Part shown: in pieces, positions 16,088 through 24,377 of the stretch
How positions within the stretch are numbered: position 1 is the first letter of the stretch
Layout of the letters: every line of letters begins with the position of its first letter
Assembly: GCA_964609245.1 (NCBI GenBank)
Contig: CAZSSB010000021.1
Coordinates: forward strand, 1 to 48,099
Length of the DNA: 48,099 bases
Source: JAFGCY01 sp964609245
GTDB lineage: Bacteria; 4484-113; JAFGCY01
Direction: 5' to 3'
Notes under the pieces: model-generated
The model's input: the letters and a program-made list of their open reading frames with translations, nothing else
Told to the model about the DNA's origin: nothing
The model's database searches: none
Program-made: the position numbers and the translations under genes

Positions 16088-16848
16088 TCGTCTTTGAAGA
16101 CGTGCGGGTGAGGTTTGGCCGGCAGCAGGTGCTGCGCGACGTGAATCTGCATGCCGCGGAAGGCCGGATCACCGCGATCGTCGGTCAGTCCGGGTCCGGC
16201 AAGTCCACGGCGCTCAGGCTGATGATGGGCCTGATCGTGGCCGAGGCAGGCCGGATCATCATTGACGGGCAGGACGTCACGGACCTGGGAGAGCGCGAGT
16301 GGTTCGCGGTCAGGCGCAAGATGGGCATGGTGTTTCAGAACTCGGCGTTGTTTGACAGCCTGACCGTCTGCCAGAACGTCGGGTTCTTCCCGCACTTCGT
16401 TGACGGCGTATCGTGGCGCCGGGTCCGGGCCCAGGCGATGGAAATGCTGGCCGAAGTCGGGCTGGAGGATCACGCGCTCAAGCTGCCGGGCGAGCTGTCC
16501 GGCGGGATGCGGCGGCGGGTGGCGCTGGCGCGCAGTCTGATCTACCGGCCCAAGATCCTGCTCTACGACGAACCGACCACCGGGCTGGACCCACAGATGA
16601 TCGCAGTGGTTAACGAGCTGATCCTGGAGATGAGTGAGAGATACGGCGTCACCAGCGTGGTTGTCACACATGACCTGGAGTGCGTGCATGAGGTAGCCGA
16701 CCATGTAGTACTGCTGGAAAACGGCGTGGCCGTGACGGTCGGATCGGCACATCAGCTGCTGGTCAGTGATGATCCGGCGGTGCTGGCTTTCACCGGCAAC
16801 TGGCGCAGGACGATCCAGGGCTACGCACAGGAACTGGCCGGCGATTAG
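16084..16848 (+). CDS. mlaF: MlaF-type ABC transporter ATPase
   Basis: This is the ATPase of the lipid transporter, 254 residues. Walker A is GQSGSGKST at about 36-44, the Q-loop is MVFQNSALFDSLTV, the ABC signature is LSGGMRRRVALARSL, Walker B is ILLYDEPTTGLDP, and the switch His is in VVVTHDLE. Motifs are intact, so it should hydrolyse ATP. The RRRVALAR variant and 'NSALFDSLTV' are typical of MlaF-type ATPases. The ATG overlaps the stop of mlaE (ATGA). mlaD follows 43 bases later with its own strong ribosome site. No mlaB, mlaC or mlaA is present in the operon. Confidence 0.93.
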   Translation: MIVFEDVRVRFGRQQVLRDVNLHAAEGRITAIVGQSGSGKSTALRLMMGLIVAEAGRIIIDGQDVTDLGEREWFAVRRKMGMVFQNSALFDSLTVCQNVGFFPHFVDGVSWRRVRAQAMEMLAEVGLEDHALKLPGELSGGMRRRVALARSLIYRPKILLYDEPTTGLDPQMIAVVNELILEMSERYGVTSVVVTHDLECVHEVADHVVLLENGVAVTVGSAHQLLVSDDPAVLAFTGNWRRTIQGYAQELAGD

Positions 16849-16891
16849 CAGCAATCTGCGAACCGGTTGCAGATGCGGAGGAGGATGAAGG

Positions 16892-18685
16892 ATGGAAACC
16901 AGGGATACTACTTTGAAGGTGGGGCTGGTGATCGGGGCGGCAATCATCCTGGGCGTACTCGGATTCATGGTGCTGCAGGACGTGCAACTGAGGGGTACAA
17001 CGGAAATCTACTACGTCGACTACGATTCCAGAGAGGGAACCAGCGAAGGCACGCCCGTGCGGATGCACGGCAACCCGATCGGCAAGATCGTCTCGTTTGA
17101 CATGCTGCCGGCGGGGGCGCGGGCGACGCTGCGGCTGAAGACTGAGTACAACGATAAGCCCGTGCAGCTGTATCCCGAGTTTGTGTTTGTCGTCGCACAG
17201 GACGACCTGTTCGGCGAGAAGTACGTCAGTGTGGTTGATCCCATCTCAGACATCAACGAGATCGCGGACCGGCTGGTGGATGTGTTGGACAGCATCATGG
17301 AGCTCGCTGCGTCAGACGCGCAAACTGTCCGCGAGAGCGGGGACTACAGCGTGAGAAGAGCGGAGCTGACGGCCGTCTACAACCAGTTAGCCAGGCTGGT
17401 ACAGGACCCCAGACAGCTCAGACACTGGAGGCCGGTTCTGGCCGATGTCGAGGAACTCAGCACCAATCTTGCCAGCCTCGCCGCGCCGCTGGACAAGCGC
17501 GTCATCGATCCGGAGGTCCTGCAGGGCGTCATCGAGGATGTGCGCCTGACAACGGATTCCCTGGAGAAGACGCGCAGCGCCGTGATCAAGGCCAAGAGCG
17601 ACATGAACGTCAGAGCGCAGGTAGCACCGGAGTTCGTATTCACCGGTCATAACCGCTCCGGCATCGGCAACATGCTCGCCGGTGCATTCACCGAGACAAT
17701 GAACGAAGCAGGTATATCCGGTGCGCTGGAGGCGGTCATCAGCGTTATGGGCAGCGAATCACTGCAGGAGAGCCTCGTGCGCTTTGAGGAGACGCTGACC
17801 AACATCAATGCCCTGGTGCTCTCAGTCAGCGAGGTTGTGACCGGCAGCGAGGGCTATGTCACCGGCTCCCTGGCCAACGTGCACGCCATGAGCGAGAACT
17901 TCCGGTCGATGAGCGAGGACTTGCACGCGCTGAGCAGCATGCTGGCGGAAGCGGCGACCGACCCGCAGGAGCGTGCCCGCTGGGAGCGCGTGCTGGTCAA
18001 CATCGAGCAGACCACGGCCAATATCAACAGCCTGACCGCGTCGCTCGATGAACTGGCCGGCGATGATGCACTGCAGCAGGACATCAAGGACAGCGTGCGC
18101 CTGACCAGGGAGACCTTGGAGGAGACCAAGGAGACCGTCGTGCGGTTCCAGGATACGCTGGACAACGTGGACAGCACGCTGGAGAGCGCCGACTCGCTGA
18201 TGGGAACGGCGGAAGGCACGATCGTCGAGGCCAAGGACAAGCTGGACAAGCTCGGCCGGGTCGGCGACGCGATCGAGATCAAGATGGGCCTCAACGTGCG
18301 GGCGGTCGATTTGGATGATAACCAGTCGCTGGGCAATGAGGACGTCTACGTCGGCGACCTTAATGCTGCCGTCGGCTACGAGGATACTTACGTCTACTTC
18401 GGGGCGGACGATATCGGTGAAGAGAACAACTTCAACCTGATGATGGGCTACGGCGACCTGGCGGGCCTGAGTTTCCGCGGCGGCGTCTATCGGGGCGAGC
18501 TGGGTCTCGGCGCGGCCTACTACGGTGACCTGGGCGCGGAGGTGACCTGGTACGACACCGAGGATCCCAAGGTCAACGCCTACGGCTACATCCCGATCGC
18601 GGACAAGCTCAACCTGGTGGTCGGGGGCGAGGACCTGGGCAACGACCCGATGGCCAGTGTCGGCGTGGGTGTCGAGCTGCAGTAG
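16892..18685 (+). CDS. mlaD: MlaD-type MCE protein with helical shaft and C-terminal beta domain
   Basis: The 597-residue protein is far longer than proteobacterial MlaD (about 180). It has an inner-membrane anchor (about 9-29, LVIGAAIILGVLGFMVL) and one MCE domain (about 38-115) with GTPVRMHGNPIGKI and the pore loop region VVAQDDLFGEKYVSV. A long helical, coiled-coil-prone shaft spans about 130-455. The end, about 460-597, is beta-rich with alternating Gly/aromatic strands (MGLNVRAVDL, VYVGDLNAAVGY, FNLMMGYGD, GLGAAYYGD) and finishes in VGVGVELQ. This fits the transenvelope MlaD described for diderm Firmicutes, in which the shaft crosses the periplasm and the last domain is an outer-membrane barrel. 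A bridge without MlaA/B/C is inferred. GGAGGA precedes the ATG. Confidence 0.88.
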   Translation: METRDTTLKVGLVIGAAIILGVLGFMVLQDVQLRGTTEIYYVDYDSREGTSEGTPVRMHGNPIGKIVSFDMLPAGARATLRLKTEYNDKPVQLYPEFVFVVAQDDLFGEKYVSVVDPISDINEIADRLVDVLDSIMELAASDAQTVRESGDYSVRRAELTAVYNQLARLVQDPRQLRHWRPVLADVEELSTNLASLAAPLDKRVIDPEVLQGVIEDVRLTTDSLEKTRSAVIKAKSDMNVRAQVAPEFVFTGHNRSGIGNMLAGAFTETMNEAGISGALEAVISVMGSESLQESLVRFEETLTNINALVLSVSEVVTGSEGYVTGSLANVHAMSENFRSMSEDLHALSSMLAEAATDPQERARWERVLVNIEQTTANINSLTASLDELAGDDALQQDIKDSVRLTRETLEETKETVVRFQDTLDNVDSTLESADSLMGTAEGTIVEAKDKLDKLGRVGDAIEIKMGLNVRAVDLDDNQSLGNEDVYVGDLNAAVGYEDTYVYFGADDIGEENNFNLMMGYGDLAGLSFRGGVYRGELGLGAAYYGDLGAEVTWYDTEDPKVNAYGYIPIADKLNLVVGGEDLGNDPMASVGVGVELQ

Positions 18686-18711
18686 TGCGTCGAGGTCCCT
18701 GCGGTGCCGGG

Positions 18712-19938
18712 TCAGTCCGATTCGGTCAGCGATTCCGCCAGCATCGCGGCGGTGTAGTCCACGTCCTCCAGCGTCATCGACGGGAACAGCGGCAGTGTGA
18801 TGCTGCGGCGCGACAGGTCGGCCGCCACCGGTGTCCGGGTGCCGGCTGTGCCGTACTGCTGGCGATAGAGCTCCGTCTCCGTCAGACAGACGTAATGCAC
18901 GTAGGCCTCGACCTGGCGGGCCCGGAGGCGGTGGATTACCTGATCGCGCGGTGGGCTGGCCAGCGGATTGTCGGTGTCGGCGGCCTGCTCCGCACTGCCC
19001 TTCAGCAGCGCATCGCTCAGCCGGACCAGGTAGAGGTGATGCGCCGGCTTGACATCTGCGGGATAGCTCAGCGGCGTCACGCCGTCGATCCCGGCCACCA
19101 GCTCGTCGTAGCGCTGCACCAGCCGCCGGCGGCGCTCCCAGTTCTCGTCCAGCTTGCTGAGCTGCACCAGTCCCAGCGCGGCCTGCAGGTCGTACATGTT
19201 GTACTTGTAGCCCGCCGCGATGATGTCGTAGAGCCTGAACCCGCCGTCGCCACCGGCGCCGGCGTAGCGCTGCCAGGCGTCGGCGCTCATGCCGTGCAGT
19301 CCCAGCACGGCGGCGCGGCTCCGGTCATCCTCGCTGCGGCAGGTCAGCATGCCGCCCTCGCCCGTGATCAGGTTCTTGGTGGAATAGAAGCTGTAGGCGG
19401 CGAAGCGTGTCGCAGGGCCTGACGCCACGCCGACCGGATGCCCGTGGTGCTCGGCTTCGACCGCGTGCGCGCAGTCCTCGATGACGAACAGCCCGTGCTG
19501 GTTGGCCAGGCGATGCAGCGCCTCCATGCGGGCCGGAATGCCCGCGAAGTGCACCACGATGAGCGCGCGGGTCCGCGGCGAGATCAGGCGCGCGACGTGC
19601 TCGGGGTCAATGGTATGCGTGTCCGGCAGCACGTCGGCGAAGACCGGAGTCGCCCCGCAGTGAACAACGACGTTGGCGCTGGCGGCGAAAGTCAGCGCCG
19701 GAACGATGACCTCGTCGCCGGGGCCGATGCCGGCGGTCGCCAGCGATAGGTGCAGCGCCGCGGTGCAGGAGTTGGTGCCCAGGGCAAACGGCGCGCCGAC
19801 CCGGCGGGCGAACTCCTGTTCGAAACGCTGGGTACGCGGACCGCGGGTCAGCCACCCGCTGCGCAGCGCTTCCACGAGCGCCTGTTCTTCAGCGGCCCCC
19901 ATATCGGCCTGGTGCAGCTTCAGCATCTCATCGCGCAT
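18712..19938 (-). CDS. DegT/DnrJ/EryC1-type sugar aminotransferase
   Basis: This is a 408-residue PLP-dependent enzyme of the DegT/DnrJ/EryC1/StrS family, which usually adds an amino group to a keto-sugar nucleotide for surface polysaccharide or antibiotic sugars. It shows WLTRGPRTQRFEQEFA near the start, the nucleotide-sugar region GTNSCTAALHLSL, IEDCAHA with the cofactor Asp, and the PLP lysine in YSTKNLITGEGGM (Lys188). I place the start at 19938 (MRDEMLKLHQ), behind GGCGGAGGA ten bases upstream, rather than at the frame's first ATG at 20004. It stands alone between the Mla operon (convergent) and a divergent secreted protein. The dehydrogenase at 44639 and pyrophosphorylase at 47354 could serve the same kind of pathway. 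Confidence 0.9.
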   Translation of the reverse strand: MRDEMLKLHQADMGAAEEQALVEALRSGWLTRGPRTQRFEQEFARRVGAPFALGTNSCTAALHLSLATAGIGPGDEVIVPALTFAASANVVVHCGATPVFADVLPDTHTIDPEHVARLISPRTRALIVVHFAGIPARMEALHRLANQHGLFVIEDCAHAVEAEHHGHPVGVASGPATRFAAYSFYSTKNLITGEGGMLTCRSEDDRSRAAVLGLHGMSADAWQRYAGAGGDGGFRLYDIIAAGYKYNMYDLQAALGLVQLSKLDENWERRRRLVQRYDELVAGIDGVTPLSYPADVKPAHHLYLVRLSDALLKGSAEQAADTDNPLASPPRDQVIHRLRARQVEAYVHYVCLTETELYRQQYGTAGTRTPVAADLSRRSITLPLFPSMTLEDVDYTAAMLAESLTESD

Positions 19939-19971
19939 GAAACAGATTCCTCCGCCGGGCGTCCTACAGCC

Positions 19972-19977
19972 ATTATC
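19972..19977 (-). promoter_or_regulatory. -10 box GATAAT (minus strand) of the aminotransferase gene
   Basis: GATAAT on the minus strand lies 34 bases from the ATG at 19938. It is divergent to a TATAAT at 20008-20013, so the two promoters share about 30 bases and could be co-regulated. Confidence 0.5.
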
Positions 19978-20007
19978 GGTCATGGAGTCGATGTTGTTGC
20001 GCACAGG

Positions 20008-20013
20008 TATAAT
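20008..20013 (+). promoter_or_regulatory. -10 box TATAAT of the 20062 gene
   Basis: TATAAT lies 48 bases before the ATG at 20062, with GAGGGG at 20050-20055 as ribosome site. Confidence 0.6.
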
Positions 20014-20061
20014 GCCTCACTGGGCAATTATCTGGGATGGAATCTGTTTGAGGGGTTAGAT

Positions 20062-21366
20062 ATGCGGTTTGCCTTTCTATTTGCAGTTCTGGGCCTGCTG
20101 ATCGCGGCCACGCCGGCACTGGCGGTGGACGACTTCTACGGTCCGGAGACGGACTCGACCTACGACGACAGCCGGAGGCCTGATCTGGGGATCACACCCG
20201 AGCGCTATCAGCGCGACCGCACGGGGGCGGGCAGGATGACGATTGGAGACTCGGCCTGGGAGGAGCTCTACATCAGCGACGTCCACGTGGGGCCGTTCAT
20301 GGACCGGCTCTATGAGGTGCTGACCCGCGAGGACTGGCTGGGTCAGTATCCGCAGGTGGCCGGGATTGCCGAGTTTCTGCACGAAGCTGGGTTCTTCAGC
20401 CTGGAGCGCCTCTATTCGGAGTATCAGGCCAGCGGCGACTACATCTACATCATGGGCCACGAGGGGTTTGAGGATCTCGACCCGGAGAGCTACTACGGCC
20501 GCTTCCTGGCTCTGCCCGATGCTGAGCTGAGAACCGCCGAGCATGTTTCCGGCGACCACATGCTCTACATCGCGATCAACAACCTCCACGAGATGATGCT
20601 GATCTACGCCGACTACATGATGGCGTCGATGGAAATGGCCCAGCAGATCTCCGGCGAGGAGATGGACGGCGACATGGCCGAGTTCCAGGAAATCTTCGGG
20701 ATGATCGAGGCCTTCCAGCTGGAGGAGTTGCTGGGTAACGTCGTTACCGGCGAGGTGGCGCTGGTGCTCTACGACCTGCCGCCGCTGGAGCAGCTGGTGC
20801 TGGGCGACATCCAGCCCGATGACATCGAGATGGCGTTGATGGTTGGAATCAAGGACGCGGAGTACGTCGGCGGCATGATTGCCAACTATGGAAGCAGCGT
20901 GGGGCTGATGGGACGGGAGTACGAAGACGATGACTGGTCGTACTACATCATGCAGGGCGAAGAGAGCATCGGCCTGATGTTCAATGATGAGCTGCTGATC
21001 GCCTCGCCGAACATCGAATCGACGCGCAGGCACGTGCAGGATGCCCTCGCCAACGGTGGGCTGGAGATCGCGCCGTGCCAGATGTACTTCGATCTAAACG
21101 TTGCGGCCCTGCACGACAACCTGCTGGAGCCTGGCGCCCGGCTGGCGATGGCGGAGTTCGGCGGCGACATCACGCTGCCCGTCGAACCCATGAGCTACCT
21201 GGTCAGCCTGCCGGAGAGCGACAACCTGGGGCACCTGACGGTTGCCTCCTATTACGACGACGGATACACGGTGGAGATGGAGATGAAGAAGGCCGTTGTG
21301 CAGTACCTGGTGTACTACGGTGGGCTGGCGCTGTGCGGCGCCGCGCAGAGCGGGGTCTTCAACTAG
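20062..21366 (+). CDS. Secreted acidic protein, DUF3352-like pattern
   Basis: The 434-residue protein has a signal peptide (LFAVLGLLIAATPALA, cut after about residue 21). The mature part is acidic, with many Asp, Glu, Met and Tyr. One stretch of roughly residues 250-330 runs: a strand naming an enzyme-like product (ALVLYDLPPLEQL), a helix-strand repeat (IEMALMVGIKDAEYVGG), then YYIMQGEESIGLMFNDELLIAS followed by a helix. This strand order recalls DUF3352-type periplasmic proteins, but the match is by eye and weak. No catalytic motif is visible. GAGGGG six bases before the ATG fixes the start. It is convergent with the large protease gene, whose stop lies 82 bases away. Confidence 0.7.
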   Translation: MRFAFLFAVLGLLIAATPALAVDDFYGPETDSTYDDSRRPDLGITPERYQRDRTGAGRMTIGDSAWEELYISDVHVGPFMDRLYEVLTREDWLGQYPQVAGIAEFLHEAGFFSLERLYSEYQASGDYIYIMGHEGFEDLDPESYYGRFLALPDAELRTAEHVSGDHMLYIAINNLHEMMLIYADYMMASMEMAQQISGEEMDGDMAEFQEIFGMIEAFQLEELLGNVVTGEVALVLYDLPPLEQLVLGDIQPDDIEMALMVGIKDAEYVGGMIANYGSSVGLMGREYEDDDWSYYIMQGEESIGLMFNDELLIASPNIESTRRHVQDALANGGLEIAPCQMYFDLNVAALHDNLLEPGARLAMAEFGGDITLPVEPMSYLVSLPESDNLGHLTVASYYDDGYTVEMEMKKAVVQYLVYYGGLALCGAAQSGVFN

Positions 21367-21448
21367 CCAGCCGGACGATCGAGACAAGGCGCCCTGGTAC
21401 CGTGGTTCAGCGGGCCCCGGTGCCGGGGCGGGTCGCTTTCCGCTGCGG

Positions 21449-24253
21449 CTACATCGTGTCGCCGTAGTAGTAGCCGATCGCCGCGGCGTCGTGCTCCGTG
21501 ATGACGCCGTCCAGGTTGGTGTCGAAGAACGGCACGTAGCCCGTGTCCTCGCTGGTGCGTCCGACCATGCCGGAGAAGCCCAGCAGATCGTCATCGTTGA
21601 CGATGCCGTCGTTGTTGGTGTCGCCCAGCTGATTGAACAGGTACACCGGCACCGTCTTGGGGGGGCCGGGCACTTCGCTGCTGTCGTAGTAGTACACCAG
21701 CAAATGTGCCAGCTGGTTGTGCTGGTCGCCCGGCACGTCCAGCAGCACCTGGAACGGCGCGGCGTCGTCACTGACGGTCACGTCGTAGAGGTCGACGCTG
21801 CCCAGTGGCTGGAAGTCCAGCGCGAAGCGCACCCGCGCCACGTTGTCCGGATTGAGCACCGAGGCTCCCAGCTGCAGCTGTTGCGGCACCGATCCCAGCA
21901 CGCTGTAGTCCGCCACGGACACGCCTTCGATCGACGGGATATCCTCGGCATACTCCATGGCGATGGTGAACTTGTCGACCCACCAGCCCGCGGGCTGCTC
22001 GGTATTCTCGCCGGATGTCTCTTCGTCGCTTTCCATCAGCAGCACGATGTGAATCTGGTCTCCGCTGTAGGCGCTGAGGTCGATCTCGACGCGCGCCCAC
22101 GTCGGCTGGTAGCCGCTGAACAGCGCCTGGCCGCCGCCGTTGAGTTCCGCCGGCACGAAGCTGAGGCCGTCGTCATCACTGATGTAGACCAGGGCGCGGT
22201 CGGCCTGGCCGCCGCCGTCCTCGATGTTGTAGCGCTGGTAGAAGACCATCGTTGGCTGGTCCTCGGCGAACAGGTCGATCCGGCGCGAGACCAGCGCGTC
22301 GACCTCGAAGCCGCCGTAGGTCTGGTCACCGGCACCGAAGTACTTGCAGGTCGGCCCGTCATAGGCTCCGGTGGATAGATCGCTCCAGGCACCGGCTCCG
22401 CCGCTGGCGACGTCGTCGGCCGTCCATCCCGACTCGATGCTCTTAATGCTGGACAGCAGGTTGGGGTGGTACGTCTTGACGTCCATCGGCAGGAGGTCGC
22501 GCCCCGCGCCGTCGAAGCTCTCGGTGATCGGGAAGTTGCCCGTCGAGTTATCGACGATCAGCCGCAGCTGCTCCTTGGACTCGAGCTGGCCGAGCACGCC
22601 GACGAACTCGACGTTGGCGATGCCGAAGTTGATGCTGCTGGTGTCGATGGTGAAGGTCCAGGGGCCGTGCTCGCGGCTTTCGACCAGGAAGCTGTTGAGA
22701 TAGCAGTCGATGCGGTCCGGGTCGCCGATCACCTCCAGCGTCAGATTCAGGGTGCCGGAGTGGATGAGCCGGGTCGGCCTAGGGGGCGTCATGTGGATCG
22801 GCGTGACTTCCATCAGCGCGGCGGCGATGTCGAGGCGCCCCACCGTGCCCTGGGTGAAGCCGGTGGTCGGCGCCGTGTTGTTTTCCAGCAGGTTGCGGAT
22901 CTCGTGATTCTCGAGCGTGGGGTCCAGGCTCCACAGCAGCGCGGCTGCGGCGGCGACCAGTGGGCTGGCGAAGCTGGTGCCCGCCGAGGTCGTCCAGTTG
23001 CCGTAGTCGCTGTCGCTGTCCCGGCCGCAGCTCTTGATCCCCAGGCCGGGCGCCGCCATGTCCACGTACTGGCTGTAGTTGGAGAAATCGGCGCGGGCGT
23101 CGGCGATGTCGGTCGCACCGACGCTGATGGCGTTGGCGTAGTCGCTGGGGTAGTGCGGATCGGTTACGCCGTCGTTGCCCGCTGAGGCGACGAATATTCC
23201 GCCGAATCCCCAGATCTGATCGACGAGGCTCTCGATGCCGGGATTGGTGTGGTAGTCGCCCCAGCTGAGGCTGATCACCTTGGCGCCGAGGTTCCAGCCC
23301 AAGGCGCAGCCCTCGTAGATGCGCGCGTCGCTGGCCAGGCCGCCGTCGCTGATCTTGATCGGCATGACCTCGCAGTGGTGCGCTGCCCCGACGATCGTGC
23401 GGCCGTTGTTGCCCTCGGCCGCGATCTGGCCGGCGATGAACGTGCCGTGGCCGTCGAGATCCTCGACTGTGTTGTCGTCGTTGGCCACGTCGAGCTTCTC
23501 GTCGGGAAACTCCACCTGTGGGTCGAGCACCTGGGCCTGCAGCTCCTCGTGCGTGATCCTGACGCCGGTATCGACCACCGCCACCTTTACGGCGTCGTCG
23601 CCGCGCGTGATGCCCCAGGCGTCGGCGCACTCGATCTTGTGCAGGCTCCAGAGCGGCGAGTACAACGGTCCCGCGCCCGAACTCATGATGAAGTCCGGGT
23701 CATTGGGCACGAACGAGTCGTGCTTGAACAGCATGCTGAAGCTGGCGTATTCGATGGCGTCCGCGAATTCCGACCGCAACCTGGCCAGAATCGCCTCACC
23801 GTCCGCGTCGGCGCCGATTCTGAAACCGGCGACGTTGATCGCCCCCCAATAGACCTGGGAGTCGATCTCCAGTCCGTAGCGTGCCGCGATCGCGTCGGTC
23901 AGCGACTCGAAGCCCGGGTTCTGGCGCAGAATCGCGTTGCGGCAGTCCGCGGCCCGCTTGCCCACCGAAGGGACGGCGGCGCTGATGCCCTTGGGCAGCC
24001 GCGCGGTTTCCAGGTACTTGACCGTGATGCTCAGCGGATCGTAGTCCACGCCGGGCTCGCCCGGATCGTTCAGCCAGGCCTGCCACTCGTCCAGGTCCGT
24101 CGTCAGGTCGCCCGGTGCGTCCGCCTGGGTCTGAGCGGCCGAGGACTGCTGGCTGTCCCTGTCCGGCGGCTGGATGCTCGTCGACTGGCCGCCGCAGCTG
24201 ATCAGCAGTGCGGCGCACAGCAGCGGTGTGATGTGTGCTAGTGATCGATGCAA
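21449..24253 (-). CDS. Subtilisin-like protease lipoprotein with C-terminal dockerin
   Basis: I read the start as TTG at 24253, with GAGGA seven bases upstream. The open frame extends to 24379 but lacks a signal there. From TTG the protein opens with a lipoprotein signal (LCAALLISC, Cys20). An N-terminal propeptide-like region spans about 60-210. The S8 triad is intact: Asp227 in VAVVDTGV, His269 in DGHGTF, Ser427 in GTSFASP, with oxyanion Asn360 in SAGNDG. Beta domains follow, one with a MAM/immune-inhibitor style pattern (VYISDDDGLSFVPAEL, WWVDKFTIAMEY). The last 60 residues form a dockerin with two calcium loops, GDTNNDGIVNDDDL and FDTNLDGVITEHD. It should be a surface protease that can dock to a cohesin. 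934 residues. Confidence 0.9.
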   Translation of the reverse strand: MHRSLAHITPLLCAALLISCGGQSTSIQPPDRDSQQSSAAQTQADAPGDLTTDLDEWQAWLNDPGEPGVDYDPLSITVKYLETARLPKGISAAVPSVGKRAADCRNAILRQNPGFESLTDAIAARYGLEIDSQVYWGAINVAGFRIGADADGEAILARLRSEFADAIEYASFSMLFKHDSFVPNDPDFIMSSGAGPLYSPLWSLHKIECADAWGITRGDDAVKVAVVDTGVRITHEELQAQVLDPQVEFPDEKLDVANDDNTVEDLDGHGTFIAGQIAAEGNNGRTIVGAAHHCEVMPIKISDGGLASDARIYEGCALGWNLGAKVISLSWGDYHTNPGIESLVDQIWGFGGIFVASAGNDGVTDPHYPSDYANAISVGATDIADARADFSNYSQYVDMAAPGLGIKSCGRDSDSDYGNWTTSAGTSFASPLVAAAAALLWSLDPTLENHEIRNLLENNTAPTTGFTQGTVGRLDIAAALMEVTPIHMTPPRPTRLIHSGTLNLTLEVIGDPDRIDCYLNSFLVESREHGPWTFTIDTSSINFGIANVEFVGVLGQLESKEQLRLIVDNSTGNFPITESFDGAGRDLLPMDVKTYHPNLLSSIKSIESGWTADDVASGGAGAWSDLSTGAYDGPTCKYFGAGDQTYGGFEVDALVSRRIDLFAEDQPTMVFYQRYNIEDGGGQADRALVYISDDDGLSFVPAELNGGGQALFSGYQPTWARVEIDLSAYSGDQIHIVLLMESDEETSGENTEQPAGWWVDKFTIAMEYAEDIPSIEGVSVADYSVLGSVPQQLQLGASVLNPDNVARVRFALDFQPLGSVDLYDVTVSDDAAPFQVLLDVPGDQHNQLAHLLVYYYDSSEVPGPPKTVPVYLFNQLGDTNNDGIVNDDDLLGFSGMVGRTSEDTGYVPFFDTNLDGVITEHDAAAIGYYYGDTM

Positions 24254-24301
24254 ATTGGCATCCTCGTATGTGGTCGGCTTAGCGGTGGCGCTAGCATACC
24301 T

Positions 24302-24307
24302 ATTATA
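24302..24307 (-). promoter_or_regulatory. -10 box TATAAT (minus strand) of the protease gene
   Basis: TATAAT on the minus strand lies 49 bases from the TTG start at 24253. The divergent gltX -10 box is at 24365-24370, so both promoters share a 124-base intergenic space. Confidence 0.6.
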
Positions 24308-24364
24308 CGCGTGAACCCGCGGAGATAACCTGAGAGGCCGGCTGTCGCCCGGTGGCTCGCGCGG

Positions 24365-24370
24365 TAGAAT
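24365..24370 (+). promoter_or_regulatory. -10 box TAGAAT, leaderless start of gltX
   Basis: TAGAAT ends seven bases before the ATG at 24378 (spacer CTGCCCC), so the transcript should begin at or next to the start codon. Confidence 0.75.
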
Positions 24371-24377
24371 CTGCCCC

